DNA from: Lachnospiraceae bacterium
Lineage (GTDB): Bacteria; Bacillota; Clostridia; Lachnospirales; Lachnospiraceae
Direction: 5' to 3'
NCBI GenBank assembly: GCA_900768755.1
Contig: CAAGDV010000036.1
Coordinates: forward strand, 62,001-126,000
DNA: 64,000 nucleotides
Within the stretch, counting starts at the first letter, position 1. Each line of letters opens with the position of its first letter. A program made the translations under genes and the position numbers. Below the pieces are notes generated by a model that was not told the origin of the DNA, ran no database searches, and worked only from the letters and a program-made list of their open reading frames with translations. Shown here in pieces: positions 1 to 8,311 of the stretch.

Positions 1-4
1 GCTT

Positions 5-325
5 ATGAACAATAACCAGAGACTTATCCTTGAAGCCAAAGAAAAAATCGAGAAGCTTCAGGATGAAGAACTTGTCATTCCGTCAAAAATCAGGGATGCC
101 AACATAGAGCTTGCGATTGCCGTTGTAGAGCACTGCTACAAAAGAATCCGCCAGAATTATGATGACATTCAGGTGCTCGGCAAGTGGATTAACGAGATGA
201 GGATTGAGTTGAAGAAAAAAATCCTCATCAAGCAGGACAAAGAGATTATGAACACGGAAATATATACATACATGCACGATATTCTGGGGCATGAGATGAT
301 GGAAGTGTTTGATGACAACCGTTAG
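5..325 (+). CDS. Hypothetical protein, possibly 5'-truncated
   Basis: I do not recognise this protein. It is a charged, helical sequence of 106 residues if the first ATG is used, with Glu/Lys-rich stretches near both ends and no membrane segment, signal peptide or cysteine. Only four bases lie upstream in the window, so no ribosome site can be checked and the gene may start earlier. It ends 9 bases before nnr, whose AGGAGG site overlaps this gene's TAG stop, so the two are probably co-transcribed and translationally coupled. Being next to nnr and alr says little about its function. Confidence 0.6.
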   Translation: MNNNQRLILEAKEKIEKLQDEELVIPSKIRDANIELAIAVVEHCYKRIRQNYDDIQVLGKWINEMRIELKKKILIKQDKEIMNTEIYTYMHDILGHEMMEVFDDNR

Positions 326-334
326 GAGGCAGCA

Positions 335-1819
335 ATGAAATATGTACTGAACGGGGACATGGCCCGCAAGGTGGACGAATACACAATTGAACAGATGGGA
401 CTGCCGTCCATGGTGTTGATGGAGCGTGCTGCTTTGTCGGTAGCCACAAAAGCTGCGCAGATGGCGGCAGGCTTTAAAAGAAGCGTAAGAATATGCGCCG
501 TGTGCGGATGCGGCAAAAACGGTGCTGACGGAATTGCAGCGGCCAGAATCCTCATATGGCAGGGGCTTATGGTAGACATTATGATTGTCGGGGACACCTC
601 ATCTGCCTGCGAAGAATTCACAAGGCAGGTGGAGATTGTTGCGAATTCAGGAATCAATTTCAGTAACATACAAAATATTCCCGAATATGATATAGTGATT
701 GATGCAATTTTCGGAACAGGGCTTAACCGTGAGGTTTCCGGTCAGTATGCGGATGTTATAAGGCTTATTAACAACAGCAGCAATCTCGTAATCAGCGTGG
801 ACATTCCGTCAGGAACGGACGCCGCCACGGGAAGGATTCTCGGCATTTCGGTTGCAGCGGATATTACGGTGACTTTCGGGTACAATAAACAGGGACTGAT
901 GCTTTATCCGGGAAAAGAATACGCCGGAGAAGTTACGGTGGCAGATATAGGTTTTTGCCCCGAAGCAATAAGGGAACTTAATCCCGCAATGTATTTTACC
1001 ATGGAGGATTTAAAAGGAATTCCCAAACGAATCGACTCGGCGCACAAGGGAACCTACATGAGAACGCTTGTGATTGCGGGCAGCAAAGATATGAGCGGCG
1101 CGGCGATGCTTTCTTCGGCCGCGGCGTACCGGACGGGAGCAGGGCTTTTGGAAGTATTCACACACAGCGATAATGTCGGCGTCATAAGAAGCCTTCTTCC
1201 CGAGGCAATAGTCCGTGATTATTCCGCTGTGAGCGAGAGACTTGACAAGGCTGATATCATTATAATCGGACCCGGACTTTCTACGGACGAAACTGCTGTG
1301 GAACTCTGTTTTAAGGTGTTTTCGGAGAGTACGGTGCCGATTATTGCGGATGCCGATGCGCTCAATATTATTGCGGTCAATCCCGGTCTTTTGGAAGGAC
1401 ATTCCGCGCCGGTTATAATTACGCCGCACATCGGCGAGATGGCAAGGCTTACGGGGGCAAAGCGCAGTGACATTGCTTCAGACCCGATAAAGGCCGCTTC
1501 GGATTTTGCCGACAGATATAATGTAATCTGCGCCCTGAAGGATGCGGTTACGGTTGTATGTGAACCAAGCGGTATGGGCGGAAGAAAATATATTAACAAT
1601 TCAGGATGCGCCGCTATGGCAAAGGCCGGCATGGGAGACGTGTTATGCGGCGTAATCGCAGGCATGCTGTCCTTAAGAATCGAGCCGTTTTCCGCCGCCT
1701 GCGCGGGCGTGTACATACACGGACTTGCCGGCGAGGCCGCATGTGAGAACATCAGCAGCCATTCGGTGCTGGCAGGCGATTTGCTGAAAGAATTTGGAAG
1801 AGTAATGGAGTGCCGTTAG
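335..1819 (+). CDS. nnr: Bifunctional NAD(P)H-hydrate repair enzyme (epimerase + ADP-dependent dehydratase)
   Basis: This fusion enzyme repairs damaged nicotinamide cofactors in the cytoplasm. The N-terminal NnrE part (about residues 1-215) epimerises R- and S-NAD(P)HX; the C-terminal NnrD part (about 225-490) dehydrates S-NAD(P)HX back to NAD(P)H using ADP. Visible NnrE motifs are CGKNGADGIAAARIL, IFGTGLNR and SVDIPSG. Visible NnrD motifs are IGPGLS, DADALNII, ITPHIGEMARLTG and the AGMGDVLCG loop. At 494 residues it has the normal length of the two-domain form. The start has AGGAGG at 324-329. The alr gene follows after 4 bases, an arrangement seen in other Firmicutes. Confidence 0.93.
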   Translation: MKYVLNGDMARKVDEYTIEQMGLPSMVLMERAALSVATKAAQMAAGFKRSVRICAVCGCGKNGADGIAAARILIWQGLMVDIMIVGDTSSACEEFTRQVEIVANSGINFSNIQNIPEYDIVIDAIFGTGLNREVSGQYADVIRLINNSSNLVISVDIPSGTDAATGRILGISVAADITVTFGYNKQGLMLYPGKEYAGEVTVADIGFCPEAIRELNPAMYFTMEDLKGIPKRIDSAHKGTYMRTLVIAGSKDMSGAAMLSSAAAYRTGAGLLEVFTHSDNVGVIRSLLPEAIVRDYSAVSERLDKADIIIIGPGLSTDETAVELCFKVFSESTVPIIADADALNIIAVNPGLLEGHSAPVIITPHIGEMARLTGAKRSDIASDPIKAASDFADRYNVICALKDAVTVVCEPSGMGGRKYINNSGCAAMAKAGMGDVLCGVIAGMLSLRIEPFSAACAGVYIHGLAGEAACENISSHSVLAGDLLKEFGRVMECR

Positions 1820-1823
1820 ATTT

Positions 1824-2945
1824 ATGGAGAATTTTACCAGAACATACGCATTGATACATGTGGATGCGGTTGTTCAAAATATTGAGAATGTATACAGACA
1901 GGTTGGCGCAGACGTCAAAATAATGGCCATTGTCAAGGCCAATGCATACGGACACGGGGCTGTAAAGCTTGCAACGCTCATACAGGATAAAGTGTACGGA
2001 TTTGCGGTGGCGACCGTCAATGAGGCTTTGGAGCTTCGGGAAAGCGGCATAGACAATATGATTCTTGTTTTGGGCTATGTCACACATGCCGAATATGATT
2101 CCATGATTAAAAACAAAATCACCTTTGCAATACTCTCAGAGGATATGGGTATTGCAATTGATGAAAGGGCAAAAGCCCTAGGCATGAAGGCTCTCTGCCA
2201 TATCAAAGTCAATACCGGAATGAACCGTATCGGATTTTTTACGGATGATGCGGCAGTTGATGAGATTGAGAGAGTGTGCAGACTGAATAATCTTTCCTGC
2301 GACGGAATATTCATGCACTTTGCTACAGCGGATATGAAAGACAAAACATATTCAAGACAGCAGTTTGACCTGTTTACGAAGGTGACGGAGGAACTCGCGG
2401 GACGCGGAATCTCTTTTGCCATAAAGCACTGTGCCAACAGCGCCGCAATAATTGACATGCCGGAATACGCCATGGACATGGTGAGGGAGGGAATTATCCT
2501 TTACGGACTGAGGCCTTCCGATGAGGTGAATGCTGATTATCCGCTCTGCCCGGTCATGGAGATTAAAAGCCATGTTATTTTTGTCAAGGAGCTTTCGGCG
2601 GGCTGCAGCGTGAGCTACGGAAGAACTTATGTGACCTCCGCTGCGACGAAGGTTGCGACAGTGGCGATAGGCTATGCCGACGGATATCCGAGAAGCCTCT
2701 CGTCCAAGGGCTATGTGCTGATACGCGGACGGAAGGCTCCCGTAATCGGCAGGGTATGCATGGACCAGATGATGGTCGATGTCACGGATATCCCCGATGT
2801 GCAGGTTGAGGATGTGGTGACCATTGTCGGAAAAGACGGGGATATGGAGATAACGGTTGATGAACTTTCGGAGATAAGCGGAAAATTCAATTATGAATTT
2901 GTATGCGGTATTTCGGACAGAGTCGAAAGAAAATATATTCCATAA
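1824..2945 (+). CDS. alr: Alanine racemase
   Basis: PLP-dependent interconversion of L- and D-alanine, supplying D-Ala for peptidoglycan. The PLP lysine lies in the N-terminal motif AIVKANAYGHGA (Lys38), and the second catalytic base is the Tyr of the SYGRTY segment in the C-terminal beta domain. The C-terminal CGISDRVERKY ending is also typical. The length of 373 residues is normal. The start lies 4 bases after nnr with only a weak, distant GGAG, so translation may depend on coupling to nnr. The 3' side leads to mazF, a common alr-mazF neighbourhood in Firmicutes. Confidence 0.96.
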   Translation: MENFTRTYALIHVDAVVQNIENVYRQVGADVKIMAIVKANAYGHGAVKLATLIQDKVYGFAVATVNEALELRESGIDNMILVLGYVTHAEYDSMIKNKITFAILSEDMGIAIDERAKALGMKALCHIKVNTGMNRIGFFTDDAAVDEIERVCRLNNLSCDGIFMHFATADMKDKTYSRQQFDLFTKVTEELAGRGISFAIKHCANSAAIIDMPEYAMDMVREGIILYGLRPSDEVNADYPLCPVMEIKSHVIFVKELSAGCSVSYGRTYVTSAATKVATVAIGYADGYPRSLSSKGYVLIRGRKAPVIGRVCMDQMMVDVTDIPDVQVEDVVTIVGKDGDMEITVDELSEISGKFNYEFVCGISDRVERKYIP

Positions 2946-3019
2946 TTGTATTTGTTTGAATAAACACACAAAGAACCAGAAATACTATTGTAAAAATCAG
3001 TAAATGGAGTGTGTTTAAA

Positions 3020-3373
3020 GTGGTAATCAAAAGGGGAGACATTTTTTATGCAGACTTAAGACCGGTAATCGGTTCGGAGCAGGGAGGCATAAGACCGGTT
3101 CTCATTGTGCAGAACGACACGGGCAATAAACACAGTCCCACGGTCATCATAGCGGCCATAACGAGCCGTTTGAATAAAGCAAAGCTTCCTACTCATGTCC
3201 AGATTGACTCTAACAAATACGATATGATAAAAGATTCGGTTATTTTGCTGGAACAGCTTAGAACAATAGATAAGACAAGATTAAAGGATAAGGTCTGTCA
3301 CCTTGACAACGAGATTATTCTCAAGGTCGACCGGGCTCTTTTGACCAGCCTGGAAATACCCCGTACTACATAA
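3020..3373 (+). CDS. mazF: MazF/EndoA-type mRNA interferase toxin
   Basis: Sequence-specific endoribonuclease of the MazF/PemK (EndoA) family; the family cleaves single-stranded mRNA as a dimer. The protein shows the family hallmarks GDIFYADLRPVIGSEQGG at the N terminus, RPVLIVQND, AAITSRL and SVILLEQLRTIDK. I chose the GTG at 3020 (117 residues, starting M-V-I-K-R-G-D as in Bacillus EndoA) because GGAG at 3006-3009 is 10 bases upstream; the GTG at 3011 would leave a 1-base spacing. Usually a small MazE-type antitoxin gene precedes it, but only 74 bases separate it from alr and no reading frame fits, so the toxin looks unpaired at this locus. Confidence 0.92.
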   Translation: MVIKRGDIFYADLRPVIGSEQGGIRPVLIVQNDTGNKHSPTVIIAAITSRLNKAKLPTHVQIDSNKYDMIKDSVILLEQLRTIDKTRLKDKVCHLDNEIILKVDRALLTSLEIPRTT

Positions 3374-3396
3374 GGGGCAGACGGAAAGGATTGATT

Positions 3397-4707
3397 ATGG
3401 TCGACGGCCATACGTATGCCGGATTGGCACTGTTTGTGTTCTTTCTGGTGATTGATGCGATATTGTACGCATTTTCTACCGCTTTGACGAATCTGAATGA
3501 TTCGGAGGTGGACAAAAAAGCCCAGGAGGGCAGTAAAAAAGCCATACGGCTCAAAAAGCTGATTGATGACCCAACGAGGTTTTCCGACACGCTGGATATC
3601 GTTGTGTTTATCACCAACCTTGTTGCCGGTGGTTACATATTGGGAACGATAAGGAAAAATATAGAGAAATATGTGAACATCAATGCCTGGGTTATTTTTG
3701 CCCTTGCCGCGGGGATGTTCGTGATTCTGATTGTTTTCGGTGTAATTATTCCGAAGAAGTGCGGTAGAAGGTCGCCTAATAAGATTGCATACAGGCTCTC
3801 GGGTCCGGTTGTGGCAATAATTGTTGTTCTGTTTCCGATAACCTGCGTGGTGACGTTCGTGTCGCATTTTGTCCTCAGATTATGCGGAATCGACCCGTGC
3901 GAACAACCCGAGAACGTGACTGAGGAAGAGATTATCACGATGGTCAATGAAGGTCAGGAGCAGGGCGTTTTGGAGGCTTCTGAGGCTGAGATGATTGCCA
4001 ATATTTTTGAACTCGGGGACAAAACAGCCGGTGACATCATGACGCACCGCTCGTCCATTGTGGCTTTGGAATGCCACATGACTCTGGAGGAAGTAATCCA
4101 GCAGCAGAGCGGCGGAAGTTACTCGAGATTTCCCGTTTACGACGGGGACATTGATAATATTGTGGGAACCCTGCATATAAGGGATGCATTAATTATGTAC
4201 CGCAACATGAACGCCCGCAAAAAAGAGATAGTAAAACTCCGCTCCCTCCTTCGCGAACCGTTTTTTGTGCCTGAGTCGCAGGATATCGATGATGTTCTAA
4301 GAAATATGCAGGCAGAAAAAGTACATATGGGAATTGTTGTTGATGAGTATGGTCAGACTGCCGGCGTAATCAGTATGGAGGACATAATCGAGGAGATTGT
4401 CGGAAACATCATGGATGAGTATGATGTTGAGGAGCAGGGTATAAAGCATAATGCGGACGATTCCTATGTGGTTGACGGGCTGATTGAACTTTCAGACCTT
4501 AACAAGCTTCTGGGAACGAATATTGTGAGCCCGGATTATGAGACCTTGAACGGATATCTCATATCCAGACTGGACAGAATACCCAATGACGACGAGACTG
4601 ATGAGATTGATACCGACGGTCTGCATTTTAAGATACTTGAGGTATCGCAGAATGTGATAAGAAAAGTTGAGATTTCCCATATTGCGGAAGAAAAAACAGA
4701 AGAATAG
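3397..4707 (+). CDS. CNNM/CorC-HlyC family membrane protein (DUF21-CBS)
   Basis: Membrane protein of the hemolysin C/CorC/CNNM family, associated in other bacteria with Mg2+ or Co2+ homeostasis; the true substrate here is unknown. Order of parts: an N-terminal DUF21 membrane domain with about four hydrophobic segments (residues 1-180), a tandem CBS pair (about 200-330, with the GDIMTHRSSIVAL and VVDEYGQTAGVISMEDIIEEIVG segments), and a C-terminal transporter-associated domain (about 345-425, YVVDGLIELSDLNKLLG). The ATG at 3397 is preferred to the TTG at 3391 because GGAAAGGA at 3383-3390 is then 6 bases away. A hairpin follows immediately. Confidence 0.9.
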   Translation: MVDGHTYAGLALFVFFLVIDAILYAFSTALTNLNDSEVDKKAQEGSKKAIRLKKLIDDPTRFSDTLDIVVFITNLVAGGYILGTIRKNIEKYVNINAWVIFALAAGMFVILIVFGVIIPKKCGRRSPNKIAYRLSGPVVAIIVVLFPITCVVTFVSHFVLRLCGIDPCEQPENVTEEEIITMVNEGQEQGVLEASEAEMIANIFELGDKTAGDIMTHRSSIVALECHMTLEEVIQQQSGGSYSRFPVYDGDIDNIVGTLHIRDALIMYRNMNARKKEIVKLRSLLREPFFVPESQDIDDVLRNMQAEKVHMGIVVDEYGQTAGVISMEDIIEEIVGNIMDEYDVEEQGIKHNADDSYVVDGLIELSDLNKLLGTNIVSPDYETLNGYLISRLDRIPNDDETDEIDTDGLHFKILEVSQNVIRKVEISHIAEEKTEE

Positions 4708-4713
4708 AAAACA

Positions 4714-4754
4714 CACCTTCGGGCACAATATACAAAAAGCCCGGAGGTGTTTTT
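4714..4754 (+). terminator. Terminator-like hairpin that contains the tepA ribosome site
   Basis: CACCTTCGGGC (4714-4724) pairs with GCCCGGAGGTG (4739-4749): 11 base pairs with one G-U, then a TTTTT run. It follows the CorC-like gene by 6 bases. The 3' arm contains GGAGG (4743-4747), the Shine-Dalgarno site of tepA, so folding would both favour termination and hide the ribosome site. Confidence 0.7.
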
Positions 4755-4756
4755 AT

Positions 4757-5401
4757 ATGGACAGCAATATTAAAGAATACGGCCTCGTCCGATGCAAAAC
4801 TTTTGTAGTGATGTGTATTGTGGGGGAAATAGAGGGGCATGACAACCTCAACCGAGACAGCAAAACCACCAAATACGAGCACATCCTGCCACTGCTTGCG
4901 GAGATAGAGGAGGATGAGGCAATAAAAGGCGTCCTATTTATAGTCAATACAATCGGCGGAGATGTGTCCTGCGGACTTGCAATCGCCGAGATGATAGCGG
5001 GCATGCATAAAAAAACGGTGTCCTTTGTCATAGGGGACAGTCATTCCATCGGAGTGCCGATTGCGGTCGCGGCGGATTATTCATTCATCGTGCCGAGTGC
5101 AACCGTGATTATCCATCCGGTGAGGATGAACGGAACCGTTCTGGGCGTGAGCCAGACTTACAGACAGTTTGACTCCATTCAGGAGCGCATTGTGAGCTTT
5201 GTGGCAAAACATTCAAAATGCAGCCGTGAAAATATTCTGGAGATGATGATGGATACCAGAATGATGGCAAAAGACCTCGGAACCATCTTAGTCGGTCAAA
5301 AAGCCGTCGAGTGCGGCATAATTGACGATGTGGGGGATATCCATTCGGCCGTAAACAAACTAAAGGAGCTTATCGGCCAAGAGAAGCCCGGTACCTGTTG
5401 A
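4757..5401 (+). CDS. tepA: ClpP-like serine protease, TepA family
   Basis: A ClpP/crotonase-fold protein of the TepA (translocation-enhancing protein) type, about 214 residues. The Ser of GDSHSIG (about residue 97) and the His of IIHPVRM (about residue 120) match the ClpP Ser and His positions, and NTIGGDVSCG corresponds to the oxyanion region. The start at 4757 is fixed by GGAGG at 4743-4747; an upstream in-frame extension would be Lys/Arg-rich junk running through the hairpin. In Bacillus TepA has been linked to protein export and degradation; the role here is inferred from family only. Its last 32 bases overlap the end of the minus-strand lipoprotein gene. Confidence 0.85.
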   Translation: MDSNIKEYGLVRCKTFVVMCIVGEIEGHDNLNRDSKTTKYEHILPLLAEIEEDEAIKGVLFIVNTIGGDVSCGLAIAEMIAGMHKKTVSFVIGDSHSIGVPIAVAADYSFIVPSATVIIHPVRMNGTVLGVSQTYRQFDSIQERIVSFVAKHSKCSRENILEMMMDTRMMAKDLGTILVGQKAVECGIIDDVGDIHSAVNKLKELIGQEKPGTC

Positions 5402-7022
5402 GCTCTTTTTCATAGAATTCCATTATTGCCGGATAGCTCTCACGCGCGTTGCAGGCTGCAATCATGGCATCAAGGGCAAGTTCAAAATCTTCCTCGGTGG
5501 GGGCGAAAACCGCATCCCATGTGTGAACGCAGATATCGCTTTTGAGCTCATTGACATGGATGGTGAGGTCCATATCGATGGTGTCAACGATAAAGTCGGA
5601 TGTCTCGATTACCGTGTAGCCGTTGTTCTCAATATATGAGTTCAAATCCTGCGCTCCCGTATAATCGCACCAGTCCTTTTGCGCTTCATCCTCCAAAGCG
5701 TAGCGCTCTTTATACCAGTCTGACGAAAGAGTTGATTCCCAGTTCATGAAATCAAAGCTGTCCCCGGTTAATGTGGGCAGAGATATGTGGGACGAACCGT
5801 CCTTGTAGCTCACGACATCGTAGGTGTCAAGCTTATTATCGGGATTGTCCATGAATTCGAACCCTTTTTGCGTAATATACGGTCTGCCGTCGGAATCGTA
5901 GTCCCAGGTCGTTCCCCTCGGACCGTATTTAAGTGTGAGGGTACCCTCCTCCGAGAAAAGCCAGTCAATGATGCTTATGCACAGATCAGGATATTCCGCG
6001 TTGGCGGCAACCGTAAAAAAGCAGTCCGTTCCGGCCTCTGAGCTTTTGGTGCATATCGTACTGAAGTCCTTGGCGACAATCGGAAGCATTATTCTTCCGT
6101 TGTTAAGATTCTCATCCGTATTGTACGCTGAAACGATGTATTCATATAATCCGAAAACTGCTTTGCCCTCATTGTAGCCCGAAACGGCGTCGTTGTAGGT
6201 TGCGTTGTATGCATCGGTGTTAATAAGTCCCATGCGGAAGAGCCTGTTGTAAAATCTAAGGCACCTTACATATATTCCGTCGCGGTCGATGCAGGGCTCA
6301 TAGGAGTCGGTTACGGGGTTGTAAAGACCGAATCCGAAAGGCTCGTATCCGTACATGCCCGCCGCCGCGCTGACCATGTCAACCATCTTGTCATCAAAGG
6401 AACTGTACGCCAGCATTCCGAGAACATTGCTGTCCGGATTCCGTCTTTTCTCAAGCTCCACCATATCTTCAATAACATCACAGAACGATTCGAGGGTGTC
6501 AATCTTTGGATAACCAAGCTCACGGTACAGATCCCACCTTATATAGAAAACGTCAAGAAAGCTGCTGTGGGAGTCGGAATCCGTGGCAACATTGCCGCAT
6601 ATTCCGTGAATCTTTCCGTCGGAATTCATCCCGCGGTTGCGCTCGAGCGCAGCGGAGTAATTCTCCTTAAGATTGGCGCCAAAATCCGAAAGAAAGTTAT
6701 ATTCATCCCAGTCAAGCAAAAGACCGGCATCGTAGACGGTATAATAGTCGTCGCGGCTGTTCAGCAGAATGATGTCGCCGAGATACCCCTGTGCCACGTA
6801 AGCCGGAAAAGCCCTGTCGCTTGATTTGTTGAACACGAGCTTGACACCGAACTTCTCCCTTATTATATCCGCAAACCATCCCATGGCGGTTCCGGAATAA
6901 TCAGAAGAACTGTCGTAGACTGTAATGGTAATGTATTCGTCTTTATTTAAAGAGCAGCCGCCGAAAGACAGAGCCATGGCCGCGCAGAGTATAATCGCAG
7001 TTAATCGTTTAAAAAATTTCAT
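5370..7022 (-). CDS. Extracellular solute-binding lipoprotein
   Basis: Lipid-anchored substrate-binding protein of ABC uptake type (family 1-like fold), 550 residues. The N terminus has Lys/Arg, a hydrophobic stretch and the lipobox FGGC with Cys23. The mature part is aromatic- and Asp-rich with carbohydrate-binding-protein-like segments (IDWLFSEEG, KYGPRGTTWDYDSDG). The start at 7022 is set by GAGGTGA at 7031-7037, 8 bases upstream. No permease or ATPase gene is adjacent, so partners must be elsewhere or it acts as a sensor; the ligand cannot be told. The 3' end overlaps the convergent tepA by 32 bases. Confidence 0.85.
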   Translation of the reverse strand: MKFFKRLTAIILCAAMALSFGGCSLNKDEYITITVYDSSSDYSGTAMGWFADIIREKFGVKLVFNKSSDRAFPAYVAQGYLGDIILLNSRDDYYTVYDAGLLLDWDEYNFLSDFGANLKENYSAALERNRGMNSDGKIHGICGNVATDSDSHSSFLDVFYIRWDLYRELGYPKIDTLESFCDVIEDMVELEKRRNPDSNVLGMLAYSSFDDKMVDMVSAAAGMYGYEPFGFGLYNPVTDSYEPCIDRDGIYVRCLRFYNRLFRMGLINTDAYNATYNDAVSGYNEGKAVFGLYEYIVSAYNTDENLNNGRIMLPIVAKDFSTICTKSSEAGTDCFFTVAANAEYPDLCISIIDWLFSEEGTLTLKYGPRGTTWDYDSDGRPYITQKGFEFMDNPDNKLDTYDVVSYKDGSSHISLPTLTGDSFDFMNWESTLSSDWYKERYALEDEAQKDWCDYTGAQDLNSYIENNGYTVIETSDFIVDTIDMDLTIHVNELKSDICVHTWDAVFAPTEEDFELALDAMIAACNARESYPAIMEFYEKELNRYRASLGR

Positions 7023-7098
7023 AATGTCAGTCACCTCATAATTAAGTATAATTGCAGGAAAGTAAGTAGGCAAGAAAAATCTGCCTAAAAATGAGGAG

Positions 7099-7124
7099 GG
7101 CAGCCTTACGGGAATAAGGCTGCC
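7099..7124 (-). promoter_or_regulatory. Perfect hairpin in the leader of the solute-binding lipoprotein gene
   Basis: GGCAGCCTTA (7099-7108) and TAAGGCTGCC (7115-7124) form a perfect 10-bp stem with a 6-base loop, 77 bases upstream of the lipoprotein start. Read on the minus strand, a short T run follows about 7 bases after the stem, which could mean attenuation; it could equally be a protein operator. The rest of the 7023-7318 intergenic region is AT-rich and shows nothing else I can name firmly. Confidence 0.5.
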
Positions 7125-7318
7125 TGATAGGAATGAAGAAAAAGGATAAAGCTTTTTCTTTTGGTTCAGTACTCTTTGATAATAAAACACATTTGTGCCC
7201 AAAGTATGAACAAAATCTAAAATAAAAATAATTTTTCTAAAAAAATTAAAAAGCGAATGGAAATTGTTGTATATATATGGTTTAATAAATATATATTCAC
7301 AATAAAGAGGATGAGTTT

Positions 7319-8251
7319 ATGGCTGAGAAGAAATTTATTGAAATTAACGGTTTGAAGCACTTTTTTGTCGAGTACATCAAGGATAAGGACAAGCCTGTGG
7401 TGCTGTATGTGCACGGAGGACCGGCAGTGTCCGAAAGCCTTGTCGGCTGGGAGATGGCAGCGGCAACCGACACCTATCTCAACTGGGTTTTTTATGATGA
7501 GAGGGGCAGCGGAAGAACCTACCTTTGCAATCCGGAGTCTGTGGGCAACTACGGGGAACTCCATGGCGACCTTTTGGAGATACTTAAGTACCTTAATGCG
7601 AGATTTGAGCGTAAAATATATCTGATGGCACATAATTACGGAACGATTATGGCATTGAGAATCGCGAGGGACTTTCCTGAATATGTTGCGGGCTACATAG
7701 GATACAGCCAGCTCATTGACATGACGGGAATCAGTAAGGTGAGGCTTGAAAGGGTGAAAGAACTTGCCGCAATCGCGGGCTCGAAGCGTGACATTAAGCT
7801 TGCGGACAAAATTTTTGCGACCGCCGGAGAGGATGTCGACAGGGACAAGCTGACTTCTAAGCAGATAAGCAGGATGAATGTGCTTTTTTCAAAATACAAC
7901 GTAGCAGGAGGGGCTGACAAAAATCTCATGACAAGAATTCCCAAAAGCCCTCTGTATGAAATGTCAGATTTGAAAATTCTCATGGGCGCCCCGAAAATGG
8001 GTGCGCATCTTGCTGCGGAAGTCCGCAACGTTAATCTCTTTTCCGAGAGCATGAAATATGAGGTTCCGGTCATGTTTATTGCGGGAGACTGGGATTACCA
8101 GTGCCCGTGTACGGTTGCTGCAGAGTACATCGATAGGATGGAGGCTCCCTACAAGAAGATGGCGCTTATTAAGGATGTGGGGGCATCGGCAATGACAGAG
8201 GCTCCGGTGGAGTTCTGGGATGAGATAAAGAGCTTTTTTTCTTGCACATAA
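7319..8251 (+). CDS. Alpha/beta hydrolase fold protein, apparently non-catalytic (proline iminopeptidase-like)
   Basis: A 310-residue alpha/beta hydrolase related to proline iminopeptidases. The oxyanion motif HGGP (about residue 31) and YDERGSGRT are well kept, and the acidic residue is probably in AGDWDYQCP. However, the nucleophile elbow, G-x-S-x-G in active members, reads A-H-N-Y-G (codons CAT AAT TAC at 7630-7638), so Ser is replaced by Asn. The C-terminal Gly-His of the family reads Gly-Ala-Ser-Ala, so the His is also gone. The reading frame is intact with a good AAGAGGA site at 7305-7311, so this looks like a maintained pseudoenzyme rather than a decayed gene. Its function is unknown. 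Confidence 0.85.
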   Translation: MAEKKFIEINGLKHFFVEYIKDKDKPVVLYVHGGPAVSESLVGWEMAAATDTYLNWVFYDERGSGRTYLCNPESVGNYGELHGDLLEILKYLNARFERKIYLMAHNYGTIMALRIARDFPEYVAGYIGYSQLIDMTGISKVRLERVKELAAIAGSKRDIKLADKIFATAGEDVDRDKLTSKQISRMNVLFSKYNVAGGADKNLMTRIPKSPLYEMSDLKILMGAPKMGAHLAAEVRNVNLFSESMKYEVPVMFIAGDWDYQCPCTVAAEYIDRMEAPYKKMALIKDVGASAMTEAPVEFWDEIKSFFSCT

Positions 8252-8311
8252 TGCGCAAAAGTAGTATTCTATAATAAAAGATATTGAACAATTTTGGGAG
8301 CGTAGATATCC

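Noticed and set aside
2946..3019. Space for a MazE-type antitoxin before mazF
   Set aside because: 74 bases is too short and no in-frame small protein is present on either strand.
7217..7633. Minus-strand frame of 139 codons
   Set aside because: It overlaps the well-supported hydrolase gene on the plus strand and its protein looks like an antisense shadow.
8242..8275. Promoter for the diguanylate cyclase
   Set aside because: TATAAT at 8270-8275 is present but the nearest -35-like TTGCAC is 22 bases upstream, too far; no good partner was found.
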